Of a DNA stretch of 64,000 nucleotides, positions 23,754-32,345 are shown piece by piece. The stretch is from NCBI GenBank assembly GCA_030849945.1, contig JAVDKK010000003.1, positions 434,001 to 498,000 of the forward strand, read 5' to 3'. Below the pieces are notes generated by a model. The model was not told the DNA's origin, made no database searches, and was given only the letters and a program-made list of their open reading frames with translations. The DNA is from Schauerella fraxinea (lineage in GTDB: Bacteria; Pseudomonadota; Gammaproteobacteria; Burkholderiales; Burkholderiaceae_B). Position 1 is the first letter of the stretch, and each line of letters begins with the position of its first letter. Made by a program: the position numbers and the translations under genes.

Positions 23754-24731
23754 ATGCGCGCAGTTGAAATTACGCAGCCCGGCGGCCCCGAAGTACTGGT
23801 CGCCTGCGAGCGTCCCACGCCCGAACCCGGTGCGGGCGAGGTGCTGATCAAAGTCACCGCGGCGGGGATCAACCGCCCGGATGTGTTTCAGCGCCAGGGC
23901 AACTACGCGCCGCCGCCCGGCGCCTCCGATATTCCCGGCCTGGAAGTGGCGGGCGAGATCGTCCGGGGCGATGCGGCGGCGGGTGGTTTCAAGATCGGCG
24001 ATCGCGTATGCGCATTGATCGCCGGTGGCGGCTATGCCGAATATGCCGTGGCGCCTGCCGTGCAGTGCATGCCGATTCCTGAAGGCTTGTCGGATATCGA
24101 AGCGGCCGGCTTGCCGGAAACGTACTTCACCGTCTGGAGCAACGTCTTCATGCGCGGGCAGTTGAAGGGCGATGAGACGCTGCTGGTGCACGGCGGTGCG
24201 AGCGGTATCGGCACCACGGCGATCCAGATCGCGCGCGCCATGGGGCACACGGTATATGCCACCGTGGGCAGCGACGACCGCGTTCGCGCCGTTGAAAAGC
24301 TGGGGGCTGCCCACGGGATCAACTACAAAACGGAAGACTTCGTGGTCGAGGTCGCACGTCTCACGGATAAGAAGGGCGTTGACGTGATCCTCGATATGGT
24401 GGCGGGCGACTACGGTCCCCGCAACGTGCAGGCGCTGGCCGACGATGGCCGGGTGGTCGTCATCGCTCTATTGGGCGGATCCAAGGGCACGCTGGACTTC
24501 AACCAGATCATGCGCCGCCGCTTGACCATCACGGGGTCGACGCTGCGGCCGCGGCCGATCTCGTTCAAGGCCGAGATTGCCCGACAGCTGCGCGACCAGG
24601 TGTGGCCGCTCCTGACGGACAAGAAGATCAAGCCGATCATTCACGCGACGTTTCCGTTGGCGGACGCATCGAAAGGCCATGCCATGATGGACGCCGGCGA
24701 GCAGATCGGGAAAATCATCTTGACCGTTTAA
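23754..24731 (+). CDS. NAD(P)H:quinone oxidoreductase, zinc-independent MDR family (PIG3-like)
   Basis: A 325-residue medium-chain dehydrogenase/reductase. The N-terminus MRAVEITQPGGPEVLVACER and NRPDVFQRQGNYAPPPGASD are typical of the quinone reductase branch. The nucleotide-binding turn is LVHGGASGIGTTAIQIARAMG (about residues 144-164), and no catalytic zinc ligands are present. AAGGAG precedes the ATG. It lies directly upstream of tpiA, about 90 bp away, where a TACAAT -10-like element at 24765 suggests tpiA has its own promoter. The expected reaction is one-electron or hydride reduction of small quinones with NADPH. Confidence 0.92.
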   Translation: MRAVEITQPGGPEVLVACERPTPEPGAGEVLIKVTAAGINRPDVFQRQGNYAPPPGASDIPGLEVAGEIVRGDAAAGGFKIGDRVCALIAGGGYAEYAVAPAVQCMPIPEGLSDIEAAGLPETYFTVWSNVFMRGQLKGDETLLVHGGASGIGTTAIQIARAMGHTVYATVGSDDRVRAVEKLGAAHGINYKTEDFVVEVARLTDKKGVDVILDMVAGDYGPRNVQALADDGRVVVIALLGGSKGTLDFNQIMRRRLTITGSTLRPRPISFKAEIARQLRDQVWPLLTDKKIKPIIHATFPLADASKGHAMMDAGEQIGKIILTV

Positions 24732-24818
24732 CAACGGTGTCATACGCGTTGGTCCACAAAAGGATACAATAGTGGGTTCGACCCGGACCGATCCGGGCAC
24801 CTACTAGACAAACGCGAC

Positions 24819-25607
24819 ATGACTTCTGCCAATTCAGCCACTGCGGCTCGCCCCCGCCTCGTGCTGGGCAACTGGAAAATGCACGGCAATCTGGCCGACA
24901 ATGCCCGGTTGCTTAGCCAGTTGCACGCCGTAGCCGCTGCCGACGGCACGCTCTCCGCCCGATGCGCCATCGGCGTGTGCGTGCCGTTTCCCTATCTTGC
25001 CCAGGTGGCGGCCGCGCTTGCGGACAGCCCGGTCTCGTGGGGCGCGCAAGATGTGAGCGTGCACGAGCAGGGCGCCTACACCGGCGAAGTGTCCGGCGTC
25101 ATGCTGCGCGACTTCGGTTGCCGTTGGGCCTTGGTCGGTCACTCCGAGCGCCGCATGTATCACGGCGAATCGGATCAGTTGGTGGCCGAGAAGGCCCAAG
25201 CCGCGCTCAAGGCGGGATTGACTCCCGTCGTGTGTGTGGGCGAAACGTTGCAGGATCGCGAAGCGGGCAATACGCTCGCCGTGATCGAGCGGCAGTTGGC
25301 ACCCGTGCTGGCGTTGGGCGCCGAAAGCCTGGCGAAGATGGTGCTGGCATATGAGCCCGTGTGGGCCATCGGCACTGGCCTCACCGCTACGCCCGAGCAA
25401 GCGCAGGAAGTGCACAGCGCGATTCGCGCCGCATTGAGTGGCCTGGGCGTGCCGCAAGTACAAGTGTTATATGGCGGCAGCGTCAAGGCAGCCAATGCCG
25501 CCACGCTGTTTACCATGCCCGATATCGATGGTGCGCTGGTGGGTGGTGCGTCGTTGGTAGCGGAAGAATTCTGGCGTATCGCCGCGGCCGAAACGGCCAC
25601 CGTTTAA
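24819..25607 (+). CDS. tpiA: Triosephosphate isomerase
   Basis: A 262-residue TIM barrel interconverting dihydroxyacetone phosphate and glyceraldehyde 3-phosphate in glycolysis/gluconeogenesis. The catalytic set is complete: Asn18/Lys20 in VLGNWKMHGN, the His of LVGHSERR, the Glu of LAYEPVWAIGTG (which also holds the flexible-loop hinge), and the phosphate-binding YGGSVKAANAATL. The start is followed by a short polar extension of about ten residues before the barrel. It is followed by secG 23 bp downstream, a conserved betaproteobacterial pairing. Confidence 0.98.
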   Translation: MTSANSATAARPRLVLGNWKMHGNLADNARLLSQLHAVAAADGTLSARCAIGVCVPFPYLAQVAAALADSPVSWGAQDVSVHEQGAYTGEVSGVMLRDFGCRWALVGHSERRMYHGESDQLVAEKAQAALKAGLTPVVCVGETLQDREAGNTLAVIERQLAPVLALGAESLAKMVLAYEPVWAIGTGLTATPEQAQEVHSAIRAALSGLGVPQVQVLYGGSVKAANAATLFTMPDIDGALVGGASLVAEEFWRIAAAETATV

Positions 25608-25630
25608 GTATCCGTAGTCGGAGTCTGTAA

Positions 25631-26113
25631 ATGTCGTCAATGCTTACCATCGTGCTGATCGTCCAAGTTGTATCGGCACTGTCCATCATCGTTCTCGTGC
25701 TGCTGCAGCAAGGAAAGGGCGCCGACATGGGCTCGGCCTTCGGCACCGGTTCGGCCGGCAGCCTGTTCGGCGCGTCCGGCGCGGCCAACTTCCTGTCCCG
25801 CGCGACGAAGTGGGCGGCTGTCATCTTCTTTGCTTCCACCGCCGCGTTGGCGTGGATGGGTCACCGTGGTGGCGCTACGGGCGCCGACTCGGGCCTGATG
25901 CAAAACTTCGCTCCGGCCGATCGCTCCGTGCCGACGGCACCGGGCGCTGTGCCCCCGCCCGCCGGTTCGTCCGTGCCTGGCGCCGGTACCTCCACCGTGC
26001 CCGCAGCACCTGCTGCACCGGGTGGCGCTGCCGTGCCGGCAGCACCCGCTACGGGCGGCGCAGCGGTTCCCAGCGCACCCGCGCCGGCGACCACGCCCGC
26101 ACCGGCGAAGTAA
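25631..26113 (+). CDS. secG: Protein-export membrane protein SecG
   Basis: A 160-residue SecYEG subunit that stimulates SecA-driven translocation. Two membrane segments are clear: TIVLIVQVVSALSIIVLVLLQQG and WAAVIFFASTAALAWMGH. The conserved cytoplasmic loop GADMGSAFGTGSAGSLFGASG lies between them. A low-complexity Ala/Pro/Gly/Val tail of about 65 residues follows, making it longer than the 110-residue E. coli protein. Such tails are common in betaproteobacteria. A terminator and tRNA-Leu(GAG) follow, the same order as secG-leuU in E. coli. Confidence 0.96.
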   Translation: MSSMLTIVLIVQVVSALSIIVLVLLQQGKGADMGSAFGTGSAGSLFGASGAANFLSRATKWAAVIFFASTAALAWMGHRGGATGADSGLMQNFAPADRSVPTAPGAVPPPAGSSVPGAGTSTVPAAPAAPGGAAVPAAPATGGAAVPSAPAPATTPAPAK

Positions 26114-26136
26114 GTCATTAGACGGATCGAAAAAAG

Positions 26137-26162
26137 GGCCGTAAAAAACGCGGCCGTTTTTT
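26137..26162 (+). terminator. Terminator after secG
   Basis: GGCCG / CGGCC stem with a nine-base A-rich loop, followed by GTTTTTT. An alternative 8-bp stem AAAAAACG / CGTTTTTT overlaps it. Confidence 0.75.
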
Positions 26163-26241
26163 CGACAGTGCGAGCAAAGTAGGAAAAGTTCGTGCTAGAA
26201 TCTTGGTCTTTCCAGATCAATGGATTTGGAAAGACGGTTAA

Positions 26242-26326
26242 GCCGACGTGGTGAAATTGGTAGACACGCTATCTTGAGGGGGTAGTGGCGAAAGCTGTGC
26301 GAGTTCGAGTCTCGCCGTCGGCACCA
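26242..26326 (+). tRNA. tRNA-Leu (anticodon GAG)
   Basis: An 85-base gene with encoded CCA. The acceptor is GCCGACG / CGTCGGC, the D arm GTGAAATTGGTAGACAC is leucine-like, the anticodon loop CTTGAGG lies on the CTATC/GGTAG stem, and a long variable arm and T arm GCGAGTTCGAGTCTCGC are present. It lies downstream of secG. Confidence 0.97.
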
Positions 26327-26358
26327 AGAATTAAGATCGCAAGATCTGAGTGAATATG

Positions 26359-26396
26359 AAAAGCCCGTCTGAACGAAAGTTCGGCGGGCTTTTTTT
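26359..26396 (+). terminator. Terminator after tRNA-Leu(GAG)
   Basis: AAGCCCG pairs with CGGGCTT. An inner GAAC-GAAA-GTTC stem-loop sits within it, and about seven T follow. Confidence 0.85.
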
Positions 26397-26404
26397 ATGC
26401 TCTC

Positions 26405-26450
26405 GATTTTTATGCGGTAGATTTTTTACGCGGAAGATTTTTTTGGTGGG
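26405..26450. repeat. AT-rich tandem repeat, three 15-16 bp units
   Basis: GATTTTTATGCGGTA, GATTTTTTACGCGGAA and GATTTTTTTGGTGGG lie head to tail just after the tRNA-Leu terminator. They mark the start of the accessory region. No gene occupies 26327-26566 otherwise. Confidence 0.6.
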
Positions 26451-26566
26451 TTTTCACTAGCTCAGATTCGGCACCGCGGCGCTTCGGGCCGACGGCATTC
26501 AATACGACTCCGGCTCTCGCCGCCCTTGCATATGGGCAACCGCTACTCTGAATCTCTCGCGGCTGC

Positions 26567-26953
26567 TTACGGGTGATTGCCGTCGCTTGCGTGCCCCGCT
26601 GAGGTATGCATCAAACCTTTGTTCCAACCCGAATCAATATCCCGGGTGATGGCAGCGTTCAGCAGGCGTTCGGCACGTCTGAGTTCATAGCAGGCTTGAG
26701 CGTAAGCCGCGTATCTTGCCGAGCTGATCTTCATCGCCGGGCCGTTTTGAAACTCCAGCACGGTTTGCTGGGCTTGCTTCAAATGTTTGAGTGCGCTTTC
26801 CATTTTTTTTTGACGTTGATGGGCAGTGGTCTCATCAAAGCAAGAGGCATACCGAGAAACGCGAATTCCGGCAAAGTCTGAAGATAAGGAAGTTTCATTC
26901 GGCTTCAGATTGGCGATCACACGTGCCGTCAGACTATTTCCCAACCCGCTCAC
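26567..26953 (-). CDS. Hypothetical protein, start uncertain
   Basis: The frame opens at a GTG (26953) giving 128 residues. An internal ATG complementary to 26801-26803 would give 79 residues (MESALKHLKQAQQTVLEFQN and onward). Neither start has a clear ribosome site, and nine consecutive A immediately precede the internal ATG. The C-terminal half looks protein-like (ISSARYAAYAQACYELRRAE, then LLNAAITRDIDSGW), helical and charged, whereas the N-terminal half is less convincing. No family is recognised. It lies alone between the tRNA-Leu repeat region and the exporter gene. Confidence 0.4.
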   Translation of the reverse strand: MSGLGNSLTARVIANLKPNETSLSSDFAGIRVSRYASCFDETTAHQRQKKMESALKHLKQAQQTVLEFQNGPAMKISSARYAAYAQACYELRRAERLLNAAITRDIDSGWNKGLMHTSAGHASDGNHP

Positions 26954-27216
26954 CGGCCGACCCGCGCGCTCTCATGTGGATGGGTGCAACGGCGCTTCAA
27001 TGCCACGCGTATTCAGCCTTATTAAGGCGCACTCAGGCGTACATCGAGGCCCTCAACGCGGCATCCCACCCTATGCGATAGGCTCAGCACGATGTTCTAT
27101 CGGCACAGCACAATCTGCCGTCCGATAACTAAAGAACCGTCACCCAAGGACATTGGCCCAAGGATATCCGACGCATCGATGCACCCCGCAGGAACGGAAC
27201 CACGGCAGTGTGAGCG

Positions 27217-28083
27217 CTAGCGCGCAAATCGCCGCGTGCCCGCCACGCACAGCACGACCGCCGAGGTCGCCACCACCATCGACCAAGCAACGGGCTCGCG
27301 CAGCAGCAACGCCGCCAGCGCCAGGCCCATGAACGGCTGGAGCAACTGCAGTTGCCCCACCGCTGCGATACCGCCCTGTGCCAAGCCGCGGTACCAGAAG
27401 AAAAAGCCGATGAGCATGCTGAAGAGCGATACATATGCAAGGCCGCCCCAGGCTTGCCACGGGATTTGTGTCCAGGTGGCGGGGGCAATGAGTGCGCTTG
27501 CGATCGCCATGACGGGCAAGCACACCACGAGCGCCCATGAAATCACTTGCCAGCCGCCAAGGTGGCGCGACAGGCGAGCACCTTCGGCGTAGCCAAATCC
27601 GCACACGATCACCGCGGCAAGCATGTACAGGTCGCCGATCAACGACGATGGGCCGTCGTGCTTGAGAAACGCGAAACTCGCGACACAGGCACTGCCCAGC
27701 ATTGCAAACAACCAGAACGCAGGCCGAGGCCGCTCGCCGCCTCGCACGACAGCGAAAATCGCGGTGGCCAAGGGCAGCAAGCCAATGAAGACGACCGAGC
27801 GCGCCGCGGTGATGTGCGTGAGCGCGAGCGCCGTTAGAAGCGGAAAGCCAACCACCACGCCGAGTGCGATCCACACGAGCGGCATCATGTCGCGGGCTGC
27901 CGGCCGGCGCACGCGAAAGATCAGCAACAGGGCAAGCGCAGCCAATCCGGCGATCGTGGCGCGCGCCGTGGTTAAACACGTGGGGTCGAAGCCGGTAACG
28001 GCCAGGCGCGTGGCGGGTAGCGAACCGCTGAAGATCAAGACGCCGATCGCGCCGTTGAGCCAGCCTGTGGGTTGGGTTGTCAT
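27217..28083 (-). CDS. EamA/DMT-family transporter
   Basis: A 288-residue inner-membrane protein with about ten hydrophobic segments arranged as two EamA repeats. The first opens WLNGAIGVLIFSGSLPATRL, and the second opens near LIGDLYMLAAVIVCGFGYAEG. The C-terminal helix ends in short basic residues, as usual. Members export amino acids or other small metabolites; the substrate cannot be predicted here. It is a single gene, with a 120-bp gap to the copper protein on the same strand. Confidence 0.88.
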   Translation of the reverse strand: MTTQPTGWLNGAIGVLIFSGSLPATRLAVTGFDPTCLTTARATIAGLAALALLLIFRVRRPAARDMMPLVWIALGVVVGFPLLTALALTHITAARSVVFIGLLPLATAIFAVVRGGERPRPAFWLFAMLGSACVASFAFLKHDGPSSLIGDLYMLAAVIVCGFGYAEGARLSRHLGGWQVISWALVVCLPVMAIASALIAPATWTQIPWQAWGGLAYVSLFSMLIGFFFWYRGLAQGGIAAVGQLQLLQPFMGLALAALLLREPVAWSMVVATSAVVLCVAGTRRFAR

Positions 28084-28207
28084 GGATGAATGCGGCGATT
28101 GCGAGGAGGAACATCATCGCTGCGATCGAGATTGCAGGCCATGCACACAGCGCCGCAAATAGAGACATCCTGTACCGGCATTCGTACCGATACAGTCCAG
28201 CAATGCG

Positions 28208-28552
28208 TTAGCCCGCCTCTGCACCCGCCATCATCGTGCGGCACGCCTCGGCGCATTGCTTGCACGCTTCAGCGCAAGCCTGGCAGTGATCGTGATCGTG
28301 TTTGCCGCATTCGGCCGCGCACGCTTCGCAGATGCCGGCGCACAGGGTGCATACGTCGCCGGTGAAGGCGCTGCCGCGTGCCATCACGCTGGCCGCGAAG
28401 CGGCACATGTCGGCGCAATCCATGTCGAGCTTGATGCAGTCTTTCATCGCGGCGACATCGCTTTCGTCCAGGCACGCGGTGGCGCAGTGTTCGCAGGCGG
28501 CGGCACACGCGAAGCATTTTTCGATACTGGCTTGCAGGGTGTTGGGTTGCAT
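28208..28552 (-). CDS. Four-helix-bundle copper-storage protein (Csp / DUF326 type)
   Basis: A 114-residue cysteine-rich protein started at the ATG complementary to 28550-28552, with AAGGAG upstream; an upstream extension of the frame is not coding-like. Repeated CxxxC and CxxC patterns (CFACAAACEHCATACLDESD, CADMCRF, CTLCAGICEACAAEC, CQACAEACKQCAEAC) line the bundle interior as in Csp3. A His-rich turn (KHDHDHC) lies near the C-terminal end. No signal peptide is present, so it should be cytosolic and bind many Cu(I) ions. There is no copper efflux gene beside it. Confidence 0.92.
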   Translation of the reverse strand: MQPNTLQASIEKCFACAAACEHCATACLDESDVAAMKDCIKLDMDCADMCRFAASVMARGSAFTGDVCTLCAGICEACAAECGKHDHDHCQACAEACKQCAEACRTMMAGAEAG

Positions 28553-28737
28553 ATTGGCTCCTTGGCCACTGGCGGCGCCCAAGAGGGGTCGCCTGAGTGC
28601 TGTGCGCCGCAAGCCTTATGCCGCGAAGTCCTTAGCTTATTCGGGCAAGCCGGGCCGCCTCCAATCCTCCCGGCCCGGGCCTCCTCCAACCCGATCAGCC
28701 CAGCCCCGACCCGCCCCAGGCGCGATATCGCGCCGCT

Positions 28738-29640
28738 TTAGTCAAATCCCAACATATGCGCCAAGCTCTTGCCGGTCTGGTCTTCGACCAGATCGATATT
28801 GCTTTCAAGATCGCGCAAGTGCGCGTCCATCGTGGCGATGGCGCGGGCGACGTCACCGCGTTCGATGTCGTCTACCACGCGAACATGCTCGTCATGCTCG
28901 CAAGGCGCATTGCCGGGCGCTTCATAAATGGCCACGACCAACGCGCAACGCGACATGAGCTCTTTCAGATAGCGCTCCAGAATCGGGTTGCGCGAGAGTT
29001 CGGCCAGACGCAAGTGGAAGGTGCTGGCCAGGCGCGCCCATTCGTTCTGCGGCGCGTGATGCATGGCGCGGTGCTCGGCCTTCAGTTGCCGGCGCAGGGC
29101 CGCGTAGTCGGCGCGGGTGGCGAACTGGGCCACCAGCGGCACGATGGCGGCTTCGAGCGCGCGGCGGGCTTCGAAGAGTTTGCCGACTTCTTCGCGGGTG
29201 GGCATGGCCACCATGGCGCCGCGGTTGGGCCGCAATGCAACGATGTGATCGTGCGCCAGGCGTTGCAGCACTTTCTGCACGACCGATCGCCCCACGCCAA
29301 ACAATTCGCACAGCGCCGCCTCGGGCAACTTGGTGCCTGGCGCCAGACGCTGGCTCATCACGCTTTCGAATACGGCGCGGTAGATACGGTCTTCGGTATC
29401 TTCAGCGTCGCGTTCGGAAGCGGCCGGGCCACGCTGGCTGGCCGCCAACGCCACCGGGCGAACCCGCGGTCGGCCGCGACGGACCTCGCGGGTTGACGCA
29501 GGCGTCGCGGCGTTGTTGGCCGCATGGTGATGCACGGGGTGTGGCGGAGGATCGGCCGCGACGGCGCGAGCCGCGGCGCCCCGTTGTTTGCCCACCTTTT
29601 TGATCGCGGGCGCAGCGGACCGGGGAGCGGCTTTAGTCAT
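28738..29640 (-). CDS. GntR-family regulator, FCD (FadR) subfamily
   Basis: A protein of about 300 residues; the ATG complementary to 29638-29640 and one three codons upstream (29649) are both possible. The first ~80 residues are unusual low-complexity sequence (Ala/Pro/Arg with PPPHPVHHH). The winged helix follows (RIYRAVFESVMSQRLAPGTK, then LPEAALCELFGVGRSVVQKV), and then the helical FCD effector domain. Its metal-ligand pattern (FHLRLAELSRN, HDEHVRVVDDIERGD, HLRDLE) suggests a bound metal and an organic-acid-type effector. It is the last gene of the amidase operon and probably controls it and the divergent ABC transporter. Confidence 0.92.
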   Translation of the reverse strand: MTKAAPRSAAPAIKKVGKQRGAAARAVAADPPPHPVHHHAANNAATPASTREVRRGRPRVRPVALAASQRGPAASERDAEDTEDRIYRAVFESVMSQRLAPGTKLPEAALCELFGVGRSVVQKVLQRLAHDHIVALRPNRGAMVAMPTREEVGKLFEARRALEAAIVPLVAQFATRADYAALRRQLKAEHRAMHHAPQNEWARLASTFHLRLAELSRNPILERYLKELMSRCALVVAIYEAPGNAPCEHDEHVRVVDDIERGDVARAIATMDAHLRDLESNIDLVEDQTGKSLAHMLGFD

Positions 29641-29671
29641 GACGGGCATACAGTGCGAAAAACATGATGGC

Positions 29672-30970
29672 CTATTCTGCCTCTGTGCCGAGGCAACCGA
29701 GTTGCTGGCCGATCGCCACGGCCAGGTGGATGAGCGCGCGGTCGCTGCCGGCCGGGCCCATCAGCGACACGCCGATCGGCAAGCCATCGTCGCCGATGAA
29801 CGGCAGGCTCACTTGCGGCAGGCCGGCGAGGCCCGCGATGCATGTGATGCGGAAGGTATTGGCGCGCACGATGTCGACCGCTTCGCCGCTCGCATTGCGC
29901 GGGATGGCGGCGCTCGAGGCCGATGGCAACACGGCGACGCCCGTGGCGCCAAGCACATCGCGCACATGAGCACGAATGGTGGCTTGGCTGGCGAAGGCCG
30001 CATCGGCCTGTGCTGTGCTGATGGCAGATGCGGCTTTGAAGCGACCCTCGACCGCAGCGCCAAAACGCGGTTGGTTTGCGCCGATCCATTCGCCGTGCGT
30101 TTCCCAGGCGTCATAGGCAGACGCGGTCACGTAGATTTGACGCCACGCTTCCAGGCCGGCATCGGCGATGCGCATGCGCTGCACGGCAATCGGGTCGGGG
30201 TCCGCCAAGGCCGCAGCCAGTGCGGTCGTCACCCGTTCGAGCGGCGCCTGAAACGCGGGGTCGGCGGCTTCCCAGGTATCGGTAAACGTCAACACGCGAT
30301 CGAAGCGCACGGCGTTATCGGGCAGCAACACATCGCCTACTTTTGCAAACACGGCGGCGTCTTGTGCAAGCCACGTTGCCGTGTCGTACTTGGGCGCAAG
30401 CGGCGCCATGGCATCGGTGGAAACCAGGCCGTGCGTGGTGCGCAAGCCCCACAAGCCGCAATAGCTTGCCGGCACGCGCGTGGACCCGCCGGTATCGGTG
30501 CCCAAGGCGACGTCGCACAGTCCGGCGGCGGCGGCCGAGGCCGATCCGCTCGACGATCCGCCGGGCACACGATCTGGCGCGCGCGTGTTGAGCGGCGTGC
30601 CGTAATGCGTGTTGTCACCTTGGATGCTGTAGGCGATTTCGTCGGTGATGGTTTTGCCCACGAGCGTGGCGCCTGCCGCGAGCAGTGCCGTCACGACGGG
30701 GCTCGTCGCTGTGGCCGCACCGTGCGTGGCGAGCCAGTCAGGGTTGCCCGCGCCGGTGGGCAAGCCGGCAATGTCGTAGAGATCCTTGGCGGCAAAGCGC
30801 AAGCCATCCAGTGTGCCGGCGGCCGTGGGCGCGATGGTAAACGCCCCGTGCGGCACCCAGGCGCCAACGGTGTCGGTAAAAGGCAGGCCTTGCGAGATCG
30901 GCAGGATGTCGGTCGACGGTGCCGATGCAGAAGCTTGCGACGCGGCCGAGAAAGGGGAAGCGAGGGTCAT
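29672..30970 (-). CDS. Amidase, signature family
   Basis: A 432-residue Ser-cisSer-Lys hydrolase. The catalytic Lys is in RFAAKDLYDIAG, the cis-Ser in VPGGSSSGSASAAAA and the nucleophilic Ser in GTDTGGSTRVPASYCGLWG. This block contains the full signature. An N-terminal extension of about 50 residues (Ala/Ser-rich) precedes the core without a clear signal peptide, so a cytoplasmic location is likely. Its ATG overlaps the stop of the deacetylase gene. It would release ammonia or an amine from an amide made available by the neighbouring hydrolase or importer; the substrate is unknown. Confidence 0.93.
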   Translation of the reverse strand: MTLASPFSAASQASASAPSTDILPISQGLPFTDTVGAWVPHGAFTIAPTAAGTLDGLRFAAKDLYDIAGLPTGAGNPDWLATHGAATATSPVVTALLAAGATLVGKTITDEIAYSIQGDNTHYGTPLNTRAPDRVPGGSSSGSASAAAAGLCDVALGTDTGGSTRVPASYCGLWGLRTTHGLVSTDAMAPLAPKYDTATWLAQDAAVFAKVGDVLLPDNAVRFDRVLTFTDTWEAADPAFQAPLERVTTALAAALADPDPIAVQRMRIADAGLEAWRQIYVTASAYDAWETHGEWIGANQPRFGAAVEGRFKAASAISTAQADAAFASQATIRAHVRDVLGATGVAVLPSASSAAIPRNASGEAVDIVRANTFRITCIAGLAGLPQVSLPFIGDDGLPIGVSLMGPAGSDRALIHLAVAIGQQLGCLGTEAE

Positions 30971-31914
30971 ACGGAAATCCCTGTTGCGAGTTGGGGCAGG
31001 GTGGCGACGTGGTGGTGGATGGCGCCGGGCGTGGTGAGCCAGACATCGCCATCCTCGCGCGCGGCAGCGATGTGCGCAAGCGCGCGTCGCAGATGCCGCA
31101 GCCGATAGGGTTGGCCAACGATATACGGATGCAGGGCAATGCCCATCACCAAAGGTTGGTGGGCGGCCTGCAGCCGCATCTCGTCGAAGTTATCGATGAT
31201 CATTTGCGCGAAATCCTTGCCGTCCATCTGGCGCGCCACGATCATCGGAATGTCGTTGAGTTCCTGCGGATATGGAATCGACCATAAGGTACTGCCGTCG
31301 CGGGTGCGCATGGGCACGGGCTGATCGTCATGACACCAGTTCAAGGTATAGCGATAGCCGGTTTCGGCAAGCAGATCGGGGGTGACGCGCGACTCGGCGA
31401 TCCATGGCGAGAGCCATCCGGCGGGTGCTGTGTCTACCGGACGGGGCGCGCGCTGGCCGGCGGCCTGCAAGCGAATGCGGCAATGCGTGAGCAAGGCGCG
31501 CTCGTCTGCCTCGCTCATCTGGTTCTGATGCTCGCCATTGGTGTGGCCGTGCCCGATGAGTTCGTCGCCGCGCGCCAGGCACGCGTCGATGAGTTCGGGG
31601 CAGTGATCGGCAATGGAAGTATTGGCGATGATGCCGGCGGGAAACGACAGCGAATCGAAGAGTTCTAGGCAGCGCCAGGCGCCTACGCGATTGCCATATT
31701 CGCGCCACGCATAGTTCAGGATATCGGGCTCGCCCAGCGACAGACCGAGCCGCGCACCCATGCCTTCGCCATAATGGAAGTGCTCAAGATTGAAGCCCAG
31801 ATACACGGCCAATTTCGCGCCGCCCGGCCACGCGTAAGGCACGCGTCGCGTGATGGGCGTGTAGTCGAACCGGTCGTGATGCGCGAGGCGGCCGTAGGGT
31901 GCGGTCGCGGTCAT
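30967..31914 (-). CDS. Polysaccharide-deacetylase (NodB) superfamily hydrolase, PuuE-like branch
   Basis: A 315-residue protein started at the ATG complementary to 31912-31914, which overlaps the stop of the SnoaL-like gene; the frame extends further upstream but is shadow. The sequence WPGGAKLAVYLGFNLEHFHYGEGM, ELIGHGHTNGEHQNQMSEADER and LHPYIVGQPYRLRHLRRAL is characteristic of the subgroup that includes cofactor-independent allantoinases and related ureide or imide hydrolases, rather than chitin deacetylases. Partnership with an amidase supports catabolism of a cyclic amide or ureide, but that is inference. Confidence 0.88.
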   Translation of the reverse strand: MTATAPYGRLAHHDRFDYTPITRRVPYAWPGGAKLAVYLGFNLEHFHYGEGMGARLGLSLGEPDILNYAWREYGNRVGAWRCLELFDSLSFPAGIIANTSIADHCPELIDACLARGDELIGHGHTNGEHQNQMSEADERALLTHCRIRLQAAGQRAPRPVDTAPAGWLSPWIAESRVTPDLLAETGYRYTLNWCHDDQPVPMRTRDGSTLWSIPYPQELNDIPMIVARQMDGKDFAQMIIDNFDEMRLQAAHQPLVMGIALHPYIVGQPYRLRHLRRALAHIAAAREDGDVWLTTPGAIHHHVATLPQLATGISV

Positions 31915-32345
31915 GGGCGCGCGCCCGACGCGCGGTCGATCAGCCACTCGGCGCTGTCGTTCCACACGTCCATTTGAACGACCAATCCATGTTCGACCAC
32001 ATACCGATCGACGTAGCGGTTGCCTTCGAAAGGCGTGCCGTCGAGCCACTCGCCGTACAGCGTGCCGCGGTTGTAGACCACGGCATGCTCGACCGTGGCG
32101 CCGGCCACGACCTCGGTGGCTTCGAAGCGCTTTTTCACCCAGGCATAACGTTGCTTATTGAAGGCCGCGCATTCCGCAGGGTCCGACATCGCCCGCCCCC
32201 CGGTGAAGCGAATCGCCAATTTGGGCGACACGAACACGCGTGCGCCGTCGGGATCGGGCTTCATCAGAATGGTCAGGTACTGGTCGACAAGCGCGCCGGC
32301 GGCAGCGGCCACATCGGTCGTGTTCGAAGTTGGTGCATCGTGCAT
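31911..32345 (-). CDS. SnoaL/NTF2-like protein
   Basis: A 144-residue alpha+beta cone-fold protein, first gene of the amidase operon. The middle and C-terminal part (VEHAVVYNRGTLYGEWLDGTPFEG, then RYVDRYVVEHGLVVQMDVWND) is the NTF2-like pattern seen in small isomerases, hydrolases and ketosteroid-isomerase relatives. There is no signal peptide. Its stop overlaps the next start, so it is co-translated with the deacetylase-family enzyme. It probably acts on the same compound, as a lyase or isomerase. No catalytic residue can be assigned safely. Confidence 0.8.
   Translation of the reverse strand: MHDAPTSNTTDVAAAAGALVDQYLTILMKPDPDGARVFVSPKLAIRFTGGRAMSDPAECAAFNKQRYAWVKKRFEATEVVAGATVEHAVVYNRGTLYGEWLDGTPFEGNRYVDRYVVEHGLVVQMDVWNDSAEWLIDRASGARP

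Noticed and set aside
24737..24770. tpiA promoter with TACAAT
   Set aside because: The -10-like hexamer is good, but no -35 lies 16-18 bp upstream, so it is mentioned only in the gene entry.
29588..31108. 506-codon plus-strand frame opposite the amidase and regulator
   Set aside because: The amidase signature and FCD domain are on the minus strand; this frame has no motif.
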